From positions 1 to 64,000 of the forward strand of contig JADGHL010000009.1 of NCBI GenBank assembly GCA_019686135.1: 64,000 bases of DNA, read 5' to 3'. Both the position numbers and the translations under genes were made by a program. Source of the DNA: Myxococcaceae bacterium. Lineage in GTDB: Bacteria; Myxococcota; Myxococcia; Myxococcales; Myxococcaceae. Below are positions 1-8,817 of this stretch, piece by piece; position 1 is the first letter of the stretch, and every line of letters starts with the position of its first letter. The notes below the pieces were generated by a model, which was given only the letters and a program-made list of their open reading frames with translations, ran no database searches and was not told the DNA's origin.

Positions 1-1152
1 CCCGCGGTTGTGGCACACCCGCTCCCCCACCCCCCCCCGCCCCCCCCGCCCGCCCACGGCCCAGATGGATTTGCGGAGGCCGAGCGTGGCGGTGTTCAGC
101 TTGCCGTGCGTCTGCATGGACCGGCGCACGGCTTCGCGAACCGCGCCGCGAAGAACCGGCGAACGCGGCAAGGCGGCAGCGACATCACCCTTCAGCTCAT
201 GGTGCTGCGAGAGGCGACGGACCGCCGTTTCGGGCATCAGCTCGAACCTGTCGCCGAGGAAGCGTCCCGCGCTCTGAGCCAGGTGGCGACCGACGATGTA
301 GGGCGCCAACTCGAGCCGATCCTTCGTGGAGTACGCCTGGTCGCGCGCGAGTCGCCGCAGGTCCCGCCCCGCATCCCTCAGCGCCTGAACCGCCAGAGCC
401 CGTGCGCCGGGCAGGTCGCCCGGGTCGCAGTACTCGCGCCGGAAACGGGCTTCATCGAACGCGCGCCGCAACACGGTCGCGAGGGAGTAGTCATGGCTGT
501 GCCGGACCGCCGCATTCGGGGCATAGGCCTTGATGTAGCCCGCCTCGAGGATGTCCGACGCCCACAGCTGATCCTCCATGAACTCGACGTCCCGATAGGG
601 GATGCGTTCCCAGACGGAACGCCGCAGCGCCGCGTTGTTGTCTGAGAAGAACTGGTACCAGCCCCGTCGCGACTCGTACTCCGCCCAGCCTTCGAGGCCG
701 GGGGCGATCCGGTAGAGCGTCACCTGCTCTCCGAACGCCCGGAAATGGGCGTCCAGCATGTACGCCTCACTGGGGTTGCAGCCGGGGTGGGGGAGGTGGC
801 GGCCGAACACGCCTGCCACCTTGTCGTTGTCCCGCATCGGCTGGATGAGCTCCGCCAGCCACCGGTCGTCGTTCGGGACCGCGTCCTGCGTGAGCATCGC
901 CACGAACTCGGAGCGGCAGTGCGCGATGGCGAAGTTCCGGGTGCGCCCGTGACCGAACTCCGCAGGTGGAATCTGGAGGAGGCGCGCGCCCGACGATTGG
1001 ATGATGGACAGGGACCCGTCCGTGGAGCCGCTGTCGACGCACAGCACCTCGAAGTCGAAATCCGCCTTCTGAGAAAACACCGACGCGAGGCATTCCCCGA
1101 GGCGGCTTTCGCCGTTCTTCACGGGGATCACTACGGTGACCAGTGGCGCCAT
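1..1152 (-). CDS. GT2 glycosyltransferase, rhamnosyltransferase-like (3' end outside window)
   Basis: Open on the minus strand from ATG 1152 to the window edge with no stop, so the C-terminus is missing. The start MAPLVTVVIPVKNGE is a typical GT-A beta strand. It is followed by the nucleotide-binding DSGSTDG (residues 40-46), FGHGRTRN (66-73) and TQDA (88-91), a combination typical of rhamnosyltransferase-like family 2 enzymes. These transfer a sugar from dTDP-rhamnose to a lipid-linked glycan at the cytoplasmic face. That fits the rfbBDAC operon about 9 kb away. It diverges from the phosphoglycerol-transferase-like gene with a 117-base gap. The last codons before the edge (about 1-56) run through a C-rich tract that gives a glycine/arginine-rich, non-family-like tail, so the frame there is doubtful. 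The acceptor is unknown. Confidence 0.85.
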   Translation of the reverse strand, partial: MAPLVTVVIPVKNGESRLGECLASVFSQKADFDFEVLCVDSGSTDGSLSIIQSSGARLLQIPPAEFGHGRTRNFAIAHCRSEFVAMLTQDAVPNDDRWLAELIQPMRDNDKVAGVFGRHLPHPGCNPSEAYMLDAHFRAFGEQVTLYRIAPGLEGWAEYESRRGWYQFFSDNNAALRRSVWERIPYRDVEFMEDQLWASDILEAGYIKAYAPNAAVRHSHDYSLATVLRRAFDEARFRREYCDPGDLPGARALAVQALRDAGRDLRRLARDQAYSTKDRLELAPYIVGRHLAQSAGRFLGDRFELMPETAVRRLSQHHELKGDVAAALPRSPVLRGAVREAVRRSMQTHGKLNTATLGLRKSIWAVGGRGGRGGVGERVCHNRG

Positions 1153-1269
1153 GGCGGATGCGGGTAGGAGGGGGAGAGTGCGCGAAGCGTTCGCGCGGGC
1201 GCGCTCTTACGATCAGGATCGGGCGGAGGCAAGGAGCGCGCCGTGGCGTGACCTCGTCTCGGACCCGGC

Positions 1270-3351
1270 TTGAATGCTGCGGAGCGCCGTCGTACAAGCC
1301 CGCGTTCCTTCGATCGGGCCGAGAGGCATCCTTCATTGATTCTGTCGTTCGCGTGGGCGCCGCGGCCTGGGCCGTTTCTGCAGCTCCTGTTTCTCCTGGG
1401 TGTGACGCTCTGTGCGATTGTCCTTTGGAGGCGGGGGCGTGCCGAAGGGTCGCTGCCGGGACGGCTCCTGTGGGCAGCGGCGCCGGTTCTGGTCGCCTGG
1501 GCCGGCGCGGTGGTGCTCTCCCTGTCCGCCTCCGGGAATCTGGGCGTGGCGTATGCGTTCGAGAACAACGTTTTCCTGGTTTCGAGCGCACTGCTCGTGA
1601 CGCTGCCTCTGATGGCGCTTCCGACCCGCTTCCGGGCCGTGGGTGGCTTTTTCCTGCTGTTCGCCGCCGCGCTCGTGGCGCTCGGCGACGCCATCTACAT
1701 GCGTGCGTTCAGCGGGATTCTTTCGCCGGAGGCTGCTGGCGCCGCCGGCCAGGTGCCGGACGTCCTGCGCAGCATCGCGGCGTTGCTCCGCATCGAGGAC
1801 CTCTGGATGTTGGTGGTACCCGCTTCAACGCTCGCGTTCGCGGTGGTGATGTGGAAACTGCCCATGGTTCCACCTCCACCATGGGGGTGGAGACTTCTAG
1901 CAGCCGTTCTCATGATGGCCTGCGCCACTCCGGCGCTCTGGCGCCTCGGGGGAGAAGAAACATCCGTCCGCGGTCTCCCGCTGGCGCTCTCGGACGCTGA
2001 GCTGATCCGGGCCAACGGGCTCCTGGGCGCACACCTTCTGGAACTCACACGTTCCGTCAGAGATCGACTCGGGTCGAAGTGGTCTTCTGAAGCCGCTGTG
2101 CGCGCGCGGGCTTTTTTCGACCGGCCACGCGCCGCGCCCGACCCGGAATGGTTCGGCGCTGCGAAGGGCGACAATCTGGTCCTCGTCCAGGTCGAGGCGC
2201 TGCAGGACTGGGTCATCGGCCTTGTCATCAACGGACAGCCGGTGACGCCCTTCCTCGACTCGATGCGCAGCCGGGCGATCGAGTTCACGCAGATCTACGA
2301 TCAGACGAAGGACGGGAGGACCTCCGATGCGGAGTTCGCCGTCCTCAACTCACTCCACCCATTGGAGAGAGGATCGGTGGCATTCCGCCGCGCCGGCAAC
2401 CACTTCCTCGCGCTTCCCTCCATTCTCAAATCGCATGGGTATGTCACTGTTTCCGCGCACGCCAACGAACCGGGTTTCTGGAACCGCGGCGTGCTCCACC
2501 CGAAGTATGGTTTTGACCGGCTCCTGTTCCGAGGCGAGTTGGGGACGGGCCAGATCCTCGGGTGGGGGCTGCCCGACGCGGATCTGTTCGAACGCGTGAC
2601 GGCGACATTGCCGACGCAGCAGCCGTTTCTGGCCTTTCTCGTCACCGTCACGTCTCACCATCCTTTCGACTACCTCCCCAGGGAGATGAAGGAGCTCTCC
2701 CTGGGGGAACTGGAAGGAACCCCCGTCGGCAACTACCTGCAGAGCGTGCGCTACGTCGACGGAGCGTTGCGACATCTGTTCGAGCGGCTCGAACAGCGTG
2801 GTCTGCTCGACTCGACGGTGGTGGCGATCTACGGGGACCACGACGCAGGGTTCGAGTACACCGACCTGCTTCGGAAGGTGGCCGGGATTTCTGCATGGAC
2901 GGACGCCACCCGCATCCAATTTGACCGGGTTCCTTTCATGATCTGGCTGCCCAAAGCTGCCCGGACAGGCCGGTTCGATCAGCCGGGCGGTCACGTGGAC
3001 ATTGCGCCGACGCTGCTTCGCCTGCTGGGAATCCCGACGCCACGTTGCTTCGCGGGCAGCCCGCTTCCGTCGCGGACCCCGGCGCCCGTGTTTTCGCCGA
3101 TGGGCGCCGCCATCCGCGGCGATCGGATGGCGATTCTGGATGCCCGCCGCTGTGTTCATCTGCCCGACGGGGAGCCAGCGAGCGGCGCCTGCGATTTCGT
3201 GGAAGCGGCCGAGGCTCCGGTCGTTGCGAGCCGATACCTGACGGAGCAGGACGCGTATCAGGTGCTTGGCTGCGACGACGCTCCGACAGGTCAGCCGCCG
3301 GCGACCTGGGCTTCCGGGGAGGATCAGGTCGATGTCACAGCAACGCGCTGA
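1270..3351 (+). CDS. LtaS-family membrane phosphoglycerol transferase/sulfatase-like protein
   Basis: A 693-residue protein with several N-terminal membrane segments (about 36-55, 65-90, 100-118, 124-143, 178-196, 207-225) and a large C-terminal alkaline-phosphatase-superfamily domain (about 300-610). Expected LtaS-type catalytic features are visible: a metal-binding Glu in VQVEALQ (E309), the nucleophile Thr in DGRTSDAEF (T351), FWNR (403-406) and YGDHDAG (521-527). Family members move glycerol phosphate from phosphatidylglycerol onto a glycan or lipid outside the membrane. The gene opens an operon with two GT2 genes; the next start overlaps its end by 20 bases. It probably decorates the polysaccharide made here, but phosphoethanolamine transfer or sulfatase activity cannot be excluded. 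The N-terminus before about residue 20 is hydrophilic, so the true start may lie slightly downstream. Confidence 0.85.
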   Translation: MNAAERRRTSPRSFDRAERHPSLILSFAWAPRPGPFLQLLFLLGVTLCAIVLWRRGRAEGSLPGRLLWAAAPVLVAWAGAVVLSLSASGNLGVAYAFENNVFLVSSALLVTLPLMALPTRFRAVGGFFLLFAAALVALGDAIYMRAFSGILSPEAAGAAGQVPDVLRSIAALLRIEDLWMLVVPASTLAFAVVMWKLPMVPPPPWGWRLLAAVLMMACATPALWRLGGEETSVRGLPLALSDAELIRANGLLGAHLLELTRSVRDRLGSKWSSEAAVRARAFFDRPRAAPDPEWFGAAKGDNLVLVQVEALQDWVIGLVINGQPVTPFLDSMRSRAIEFTQIYDQTKDGRTSDAEFAVLNSLHPLERGSVAFRRAGNHFLALPSILKSHGYVTVSAHANEPGFWNRGVLHPKYGFDRLLFRGELGTGQILGWGLPDADLFERVTATLPTQQPFLAFLVTVTSHHPFDYLPREMKELSLGELEGTPVGNYLQSVRYVDGALRHLFERLEQRGLLDSTVVAIYGDHDAGFEYTDLLRKVAGISAWTDATRIQFDRVPFMIWLPKAARTGRFDQPGGHVDIAPTLLRLLGIPTPRCFAGSPLPSRTPAPVFSPMGAAIRGDRMAILDARRCVHLPDGEPASGACDFVEAAEAPVVASRYLTEQDAYQVLGCDDAPTGQPPATWASGEDQVDVTATR

Positions 3352-4180
3352 CCATTCGCTGCCGATCCTTCGAGCAGGCATCGTCCTCTACCGGAACGAT
3401 CCCGAAGAGCTCCGGCGCCTGTTCGTCTCGCTCGAGCTCAACCGGTCGTCTCCGGGCGGGCCGCAATTCGACGTCGCGGTCATCGACAACTCGCCCGACA
3501 CGGAACTCGCGGGGACGGTCGCCGCCCTGGCTCCGCACGTGCGCTACACACATGCCGGGGCCAACCTCGGCTTCGGTGCCGGCCACAACCGGTTGATGCG
3601 GGCCGCGTTCGCCGAGCCCTCCAACCAGTACTATGTCTGCGTCAACCCGGACGCGCTCCTCCATCCGGACTGCCTTCGGGAGCTGGTCGCGGCCGCTCGA
3701 CGCCAGCGCACGCCCGGTCTGGTCGAAGCGCTTCAATTCCCCGACGAACATCCCAAGACCTACGACCCGACCACGCACGAGACCCCCTGGTGCAGCGGGT
3801 GCGTGCTGCTCATCACTCGCGAGGCCTTCGAACGACTGCAGGGGTTCGACGAGAACTTCTTCATGTATTGCGAAGACGTGGATCTCTCCTGGAGGGCACG
3901 GGGCGCGGGTTTCAACACCTCCATCGCCCCGAGAGCGTTGGCGCATCACCACGTGGGACATCGGGCGCCGGATCCGCGGACCCAGCGCGAGATGCTGAAG
4001 AGCGGCATCTATCTGGCCAGGAAATTCGCCAACCCTCGGGCGGAGGAGCGCTGGATGGCCGAGTACAGAGCGCTTGGAGGCGACGCCGCGGAAATTCCGG
4101 TAGCCCCCACGCTTCCGCCACAGGTGCTCCGCTACGCGGACTTCGATCACATGTTCTACATGGCGGAGGGACGCTGGTGA
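3332..4180 (+). CDS. GT2 family glycosyltransferase
   Basis: A 282-residue single-domain GT-A enzyme. The start MSQQRADHS is chosen because GGAGGATC lies just upstream and the frame upstream codes for nothing family-like. Core motifs are GIVLYRND near the N-terminus, DNSPDTELA, ANLGFGAGHN, the metal site VNPDALLHPD, WCSGCVLLITREAF and FFMYCEDVDLSWRARG, the last being the usual acceptor/base region of WbbL-type rhamnosyl and related transferases. It lies in an operon between the LtaS-like gene and another GT2 gene. Its first 20 bases overlap the former, and its stop overlaps the next start as GTGA, so translation is probably coupled. It probably adds one sugar, perhaps rhamnose, to the surface glycan; the exact donor and acceptor cannot be read from the sequence. 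Confidence 0.88.
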   Translation: MSQQRADHSLPILRAGIVLYRNDPEELRRLFVSLELNRSSPGGPQFDVAVIDNSPDTELAGTVAALAPHVRYTHAGANLGFGAGHNRLMRAAFAEPSNQYYVCVNPDALLHPDCLRELVAAARRQRTPGLVEALQFPDEHPKTYDPTTHETPWCSGCVLLITREAFERLQGFDENFFMYCEDVDLSWRARGAGFNTSIAPRALAHHHVGHRAPDPRTQREMLKSGIYLARKFANPRAEERWMAEYRALGGDAAEIPVAPTLPPQVLRYADFDHMFYMAEGRW

Positions 4181-5799
4181 GCACCGGCAAGGCCAGAGTC
4201 GTGCCGATCCGGACGCCCCAGGGCCCGGTCGCTCCGCTCCGGTGGTGCGAGACCGAACAGGGCCGTCAGGTCCTCTCGCTTCTGCGCGCAGGCGCATCCG
4301 TCGCGGTGGTGGGGCGTGAGCCCGAGTTCGTCGAGGGGCTCAACGCCGAAGGGTTCACGGTGCTCCACCTCGAAGCGGCCGACCTCGTGAGCGCTGCCGG
4401 CGGAACGCAGGAGACCGATGCCATCCTCGCGCTTCGTCGCGCGGAGCCGGACGCCGTCCTGCTCGGAGAAGGCTGGTTGGAACAGCCGGACCCCCGGCGC
4501 ATCCTGGCGGTTTGCGCCGAGGCAGCGCCCCGGGCGGATCTGGCCGTGATGTTCTGGAATGCGGCTTCGGCGTCCCTGCTCCTGCAGGCGCTCGCCGGGC
4601 AGCCGATCCCGCGCGCCCTCCAGGAAGCGGAAGTCCGGGAGTGGCTGCTCGAGCACGGGTACGTCGTGCGCCACCAATGGAGCCTCCCGGCGACACGTCC
4701 TCCGCGCGCGCTCCCGCGGGACACCGAGAACGCGCTCCGTTGCCTCTTCGAGCAACTCCAACCCCGGTCGTCGTCCGATCGGCTGGTCTATTGGGCGCGC
4801 CGGTCTGCGGATGCACGTCCGAGCCCCCGGATGGATCTGGTCCCGGGCCTGCTGAGCGTCGTGATGCGCCATCACTCGCTCGAGCGCCTTTCGTATCTGG
4901 ATCAGGCCGTCTTCTCGCTGGCGTGTCAGCAGTACGCGCCCCTGGAGATCGTCGTCGCCACGCAGTGTCCGGATCCCTCGGCCGCGGCGGAGTTGTCCCG
5001 CGTCCTCGAACGCCATCGACCCATCGGCGGCTACACGTTCCAGGTGGTCAGCCAGCCCTCCGACAGGGACATCCGGGCGCGGCTGCTCAACCTGGGAATC
5101 GCTTCGGCGCGCGGTCAATATCTGGCATTTCTCGACGATGACGACGTGGTGTACCCGCACCACTATCGTCGCTTGATCGACGCGCTCCGCTCGTCGGATG
5201 CGGCCTGGGCTTTCGCCGAGGCGCGACGGGCGTTCTATTTCAAGGACGCGCAGGGCGATTTGTATTGCCGGACCAAGGATCGCCCCTACAACGTCGAATA
5301 CAGTCGCGCGCGGCTCCTCGAGAGCAACTTCATTCCCTGCCACGCCTACGTGGTGGACCGGTTCCGGGTGGGCAGCTTCCCCCTGGCATTCGCCGAGGAG
5401 GCGAACCGGAACGAGGACTACATCCTGCTCCTCCGGCTGTGCGCGCTGTTTCAGCCAATCCAGCTCCGTGGACCGTTCGGGTGCGAGCACCGGCTCCGTG
5501 AGGACGGGTCCAACTCCATGGTGGTCGACAGCGAGCCGCCTGCGATCCGCCGCAGAAAGGAACGGGAGTGGTTGGTGTCGCTGGCCATGATGGAGGCGTA
5601 CAAGCGAAAGACCTTCCTGCTGCTGGCCGCGAACGAAATGGAGGATGAGGTCCACGCCGCGGTCGCGCGGCTGCCACCTCCGGCCGAGTCCCCCCTGCGC
5701 TATCAGCTTGCGGAACGCCTCAATCAGAGGCTGAAGGAGATCTCCCCCCGGACGCACCGGCTGCTGAAGAAGGGGCTCTCATTCCTCGTCGGCCGCTGA
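4177..5799 (+). CDS. GT2 family glycosyltransferase with N-terminal extension
   Basis: A 540-residue protein starting at a GTG that overlaps the preceding stop (GTGA). About 225 N-terminal residues carry no motif I recognise: a Rossmann-like stretch (SVAVVGREPEFVEGL) followed by a charged region. The GT-A domain follows at about 226-440, with LLSVVMRHHSLERLSYLDQA, the DDDD metal site in YLAFLDDDDVVYPHHY, and a later CEHRLREDGSNSM. The C-terminus is a basic helical tail. The gene is last in the plus-strand operon and ends one base before the convergent tandem-GT2 gene. It resembles SpsA/WsbD-like transferases that use a nucleotide sugar to extend a surface glycan. The N-terminal part may bind a partner or be a degenerate sugar-nucleotide domain. 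Confidence 0.82.
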   Translation: MSTGKARVVPIRTPQGPVAPLRWCETEQGRQVLSLLRAGASVAVVGREPEFVEGLNAEGFTVLHLEAADLVSAAGGTQETDAILALRRAEPDAVLLGEGWLEQPDPRRILAVCAEAAPRADLAVMFWNAASASLLLQALAGQPIPRALQEAEVREWLLEHGYVVRHQWSLPATRPPRALPRDTENALRCLFEQLQPRSSSDRLVYWARRSADARPSPRMDLVPGLLSVVMRHHSLERLSYLDQAVFSLACQQYAPLEIVVATQCPDPSAAAELSRVLERHRPIGGYTFQVVSQPSDRDIRARLLNLGIASARGQYLAFLDDDDVVYPHHYRRLIDALRSSDAAWAFAEARRAFYFKDAQGDLYCRTKDRPYNVEYSRARLLESNFIPCHAYVVDRFRVGSFPLAFAEEANRNEDYILLLRLCALFQPIQLRGPFGCEHRLREDGSNSMVVDSEPPAIRRRKEREWLVSLAMMEAYKRKTFLLLAANEMEDEVHAAVARLPPPAESPLRYQLAERLNQRLKEISPRTHRLLKKGLSFLVGR

Positions 5800-5800
5800 G

Positions 5801-8317
5801 TCACGCGTTCTGCAGGTGTGCGGCGGCGAAGGCCGACAGCGGCTCCAGCGCCAGCTCCAGCGCGTTCGCGACCTTCTCCGTGCGCAGGTCCGCCTGGGTG
5901 GTCGAGAGCGTGAGGTTCGGGTTGTAGAAGGGGTCGCCGCGCTCGAGGATGTCGCGGTACGCGACCACCGACTCCCAGTGGTCGTCCTCCGGAATGGGCG
6001 TGGTGCGGCGGCTGGCGGACTCGTGGTGATAGAGCCAGGTCCCGGCGGTGTAGACGACGCGCTTGCCGCGGCGGACGGCGCGGAGGCCGAGATCGACGTC
6101 GCTGCCGCAGACGCGGAAGCGTTCGTCGAATCCGCCCAGCGCTTCGAACTCTTCTCGGCGCAGCAGCACGCACGCACTGGTGACGGCGAGGTAGTTGCGG
6201 TTCCAGTCGGCGTGCCCGAACGGAGTCCAGCGCTGGTCGTTCGGGAAACGCCAGAACGGGTGGCCGGCGTACCCGCACAGGCCCACGACCACGCCGGCGT
6301 GCTGGATGCTGCCGTCCGGGAAGAGGAGCTTGGGGCCCACCATCGCCACCTCGGGGCGCTGGGCGTGGCCGATCAGCTCCTCCAGCCAGAAGGGATCGAC
6401 CACCTCCATGTCGTTGTTGAGGAACAACAGCAGCTCGCCCTTCGCCTGCTTCGCCGCCCAGTTGTTGAGCCGCGGGTAGTGGAACGGGTGGTTCCACTCC
6501 AGCCGCCGGACGCGCGGGTCGGTCAGCCTGTCGAGGTACGCGAACGTCTTCGGATCCCGGCTCTCGTTCGAAACGAGCAGGACCTCGAACTTCCGGTAGC
6601 GCGTCTTCTCCAGAAGGGACGGCATCAGCCGCTCGAGAAGATCGGGCCGGTCCTTGAAGGGGATGATGATCGACACCAGCGGCTCGCCGCGCACCGGGTA
6701 GCGGATGCGGTAGTTCGTGGGCGCGGGATCGGTCACCTCGCCGGACTCGCCCTTGCGTGAAAGGTGCTCCTGCAGCGCGCGGATGCCGGCACGCGAGGCG
6801 GCCTTCAGCTTCTCATCGTCGTGCGACAGCGAAATCGGCGAGGTGCGCCAGTGGTAGAGGATCTTCGGCACGTGGGCGACGCGCTCGCTCTGCTCCGACA
6901 GGCGGAGGAGGAAGTCGAAGTCCTGCGATCCTTCGAACCCTTCGCGGATCCGGAGCGCCTTCACCAGATCGGCCCGCGCCACGACGAAGTGGCAGATGTA
7001 GTTCACCGACCGGAGCAGGTCCGGCGAGTAGTCCGGCTTGTAGAACGGGTTCAGCCGCACGCCATCGTTGGTGATCCGATCCTCGTCCGAGTAGAGCCAG
7101 TCCACCCCGGGTTCGGTGGCGATGCGCAGCGCCATCTCGGACAGCGCGTGCGGCGCCAGCACGTCGTCGTGATCCAGGAACGCGATCCACTCGCCGCGCG
7201 CGAGCTCGATCGCCGCGTTGGTGGCGCGGGCGATGCCGCCGTTCCGCTCCAGCCGCGTCCAGCGGATGCGCGCGTCCTTCTTCGCGTACGCCTCCAGCAC
7301 CTCGCGGACCCGGCGGCTCTTCGAGCCGTCGTCCACCACGCACAGCTCCCAGCGGTCGTACAGCTGCGCACGGACCGACTCCACGCACTGCCGGAGGATC
7401 GGCTCGGGTGTCTCCCACGCGGGGACCACGAGGCTGATGAGCGGCCGCGACGTCAACGTCTTCAGCGCGGCGGCGGAGGCGGCGATCTCCTGCGGCTCCC
7501 TCGCCTCGTAGAACGCGCGGTACTCGGCCTGCGTGGGCGGGACCACCGGGGGCCGGCCGTGCAGAAGGTCGGACAACACGAGCATCACCTCGGTGTTGAA
7601 CCGGTTCTGCTTGCGGAAGATCTCCCGGAGAAGCGGCGCCAGCGCGCGCGTCCACGGCGCGCGGATCTCCAGCGGATCGCACAGCGCCGCAAGGTCGCCG
7701 ATCCGCCGGTTGGCCTCTTCGATGGGAGGAATCTCGCCCCTGGCAGCCAGCGTCGCGAGCTCGATCGCGTGCTCGTTCCACTTCTTCTGCCGGTCGAGGA
7801 TTGGCCGCCACAGGGGATGCGAGGTGCGAAGCCACGCCGCTTTGGCGCGGAGGACGACTTTCGCGGCGATGCCGCGCAGGTGCGTGGTGGGCGACCACTC
7901 CGCCGGATCCGCCAGCGGGCGCAGCCTCCACTCCACATTCGGCGAATCCTCCCGGAGGATCGCCTCCAGCACCTCCAGCAGCGCGTGGTTGAACGCACAT
8001 TGGGTGCGCAGCACCTCGCGCTCCAGCGGTGCCACTGCGGCGACCGTCAGACGCTTGGCGCCGGTGATCAGCTCGCCCCACTTCTTGCGGTGGGACGGCG
8101 GAACCTCGAAGCGGAGCACGTCCGCCGCCTGCCGCGCGGCCTCGAGCGGGCTGCGCGCGCGCGGAGCCACCGGCGGTGGCCGCCGCTTCACCAGCTCGCG
8201 GTAGAGCGCCGGGAGGTCTGTGCTGTTGCTGCGCCGCGCGAGGGTGATCGCCTCGATCAAATCGGCGGTGGAGAGGTCGGACGGGGAGGGGGCCTGTTCG
8301 AGCGACGCTGCGCGCAT
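5801..8317 (-). CDS. Bifunctional glycosyltransferase with two GT2 domains
   Basis: An 838-residue protein. The ATG at 8317 is preferred because GGAG lies just upstream and the previous stop is 2 bases before it. Residues 1-290 are helical and include two copies of a short (R/K)xQxxFN helix motif (VLRTQCAFNHALLEVL and EIFRKQNRFNTEVMLVL). The first GT-A domain (about 292-440) has LISLVVPAWETPE, VVDDGS and FLDHDDVL. The second (about 546-760) has LVSIIIPFKDRPDLL, LFLNNDMEVVDPFW, TSACVLLRREEFE and a DVDLGLRAVRRG acceptor region. Tandem GT2 proteins of this type add two linkages in O-antigen or capsule assembly. It is third in the minus-strand operon after a GT4 and a small helical protein and probably acts at the inner membrane face. 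Confidence 0.87.
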   Translation of the reverse strand: MRAASLEQAPSPSDLSTADLIEAITLARRSNSTDLPALYRELVKRRPPPVAPRARSPLEAARQAADVLRFEVPPSHRKKWGELITGAKRLTVAAVAPLEREVLRTQCAFNHALLEVLEAILREDSPNVEWRLRPLADPAEWSPTTHLRGIAAKVVLRAKAAWLRTSHPLWRPILDRQKKWNEHAIELATLAARGEIPPIEEANRRIGDLAALCDPLEIRAPWTRALAPLLREIFRKQNRFNTEVMLVLSDLLHGRPPVVPPTQAEYRAFYEAREPQEIAASAAALKTLTSRPLISLVVPAWETPEPILRQCVESVRAQLYDRWELCVVDDGSKSRRVREVLEAYAKKDARIRWTRLERNGGIARATNAAIELARGEWIAFLDHDDVLAPHALSEMALRIATEPGVDWLYSDEDRITNDGVRLNPFYKPDYSPDLLRSVNYICHFVVARADLVKALRIREGFEGSQDFDFLLRLSEQSERVAHVPKILYHWRTSPISLSHDDEKLKAASRAGIRALQEHLSRKGESGEVTDPAPTNYRIRYPVRGEPLVSIIIPFKDRPDLLERLMPSLLEKTRYRKFEVLLVSNESRDPKTFAYLDRLTDPRVRRLEWNHPFHYPRLNNWAAKQAKGELLLFLNNDMEVVDPFWLEELIGHAQRPEVAMVGPKLLFPDGSIQHAGVVVGLCGYAGHPFWRFPNDQRWTPFGHADWNRNYLAVTSACVLLRREEFEALGGFDERFRVCGSDVDLGLRAVRRGKRVVYTAGTWLYHHESASRRTTPIPEDDHWESVVAYRDILERGDPFYNPNLTLSTTQADLRTEKVANALELALEPLSAFAAAHLQNA

Positions 8318-8319
8318 CT

Positions 8320-8817
8320 CTACTCCAATCGCCTCGTCTGTCTTTGGGCCGGATCCGCGGCCGCCTCGAGCGCCTCGAGCCGCCGCTCCACTTCCTTTCT
8401 CCACATCGCCTGGGTCTGCGCGTTCACCTTGACCTGCTCGTACATGAGCGCCAGCGAGCTGAGGATCGACTGGTTGAACTCGACCTGCCGGCGCAGCACC
8501 TCGTTGATGAAGGGCTGGAATAGGAACCGGAAGCTGCGCTTGGCAGCGACCAGCACCGGCCCGATCAGCGGGCGGTGCGAGGTGGCCGGATCGGCGTAGC
8601 GGGAGTCGGCGCGCAGCCGCGGCTCCTCCAGGATCGGTGGCCAGCGGCCCGGGCCATCGTCGTGCGCAGACGGCGGGGCGATCCGATCGAGCCGTTCGCG
8701 GAGCTCGCGCTCGACGATCTCAGTGGGGTCCGGGATCTCGTTGGCCAGCTTCGCCAGATCCTCCGGCGGCGGCGTGTCGGTCGCCAGCTCCGAGGCGTTC
8801 ACGACGCTTCGCTTCAT
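8320..8817 (-). CDS. Small helical protein of the glycosyltransferase operon, unknown function
   Basis: A 165-residue protein that overlaps the end of the GT4 gene by 4 bases (ATGA) and stops 2 bases before the tandem-GT2 gene, so all three are probably coupled. It has no catalytic motif. Residues about 1-85 are acidic and proline-containing; about 86-150 are strongly helical and amphipathic, ending in a coiled-coil-like ERRLEALEA. The stretch INEVLRRQVEFNQSILSSLA matches the (R/K)xQxxFN module seen twice in the helical part of the next gene, and similar stretches are known in proteins associated with polysaccharide transferases and methyltransferases. A scaffold or chain-length role is possible but unproven; it could also be a separated domain of a larger transferase. 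Confidence 0.75.
   Translation of the reverse strand: MKRSVVNASELATDTPPPEDLAKLANEIPDPTEIVERELRERLDRIAPPSAHDDGPGRWPPILEEPRLRADSRYADPATSHRPLIGPVLVAAKRSFRFLFQPFINEVLRRQVEFNQSILSSLALMYEQVKVNAQTQAMWRKEVERRLEALEAAADPAQRQTRRLE

Noticed and set aside
10-1167. Plus-strand open frames across the left edge
   Set aside because: They are antisense to a clear GT2 gene on the minus strand with DSGSTDG and TQDA motifs; the plus frames have no family resemblance.
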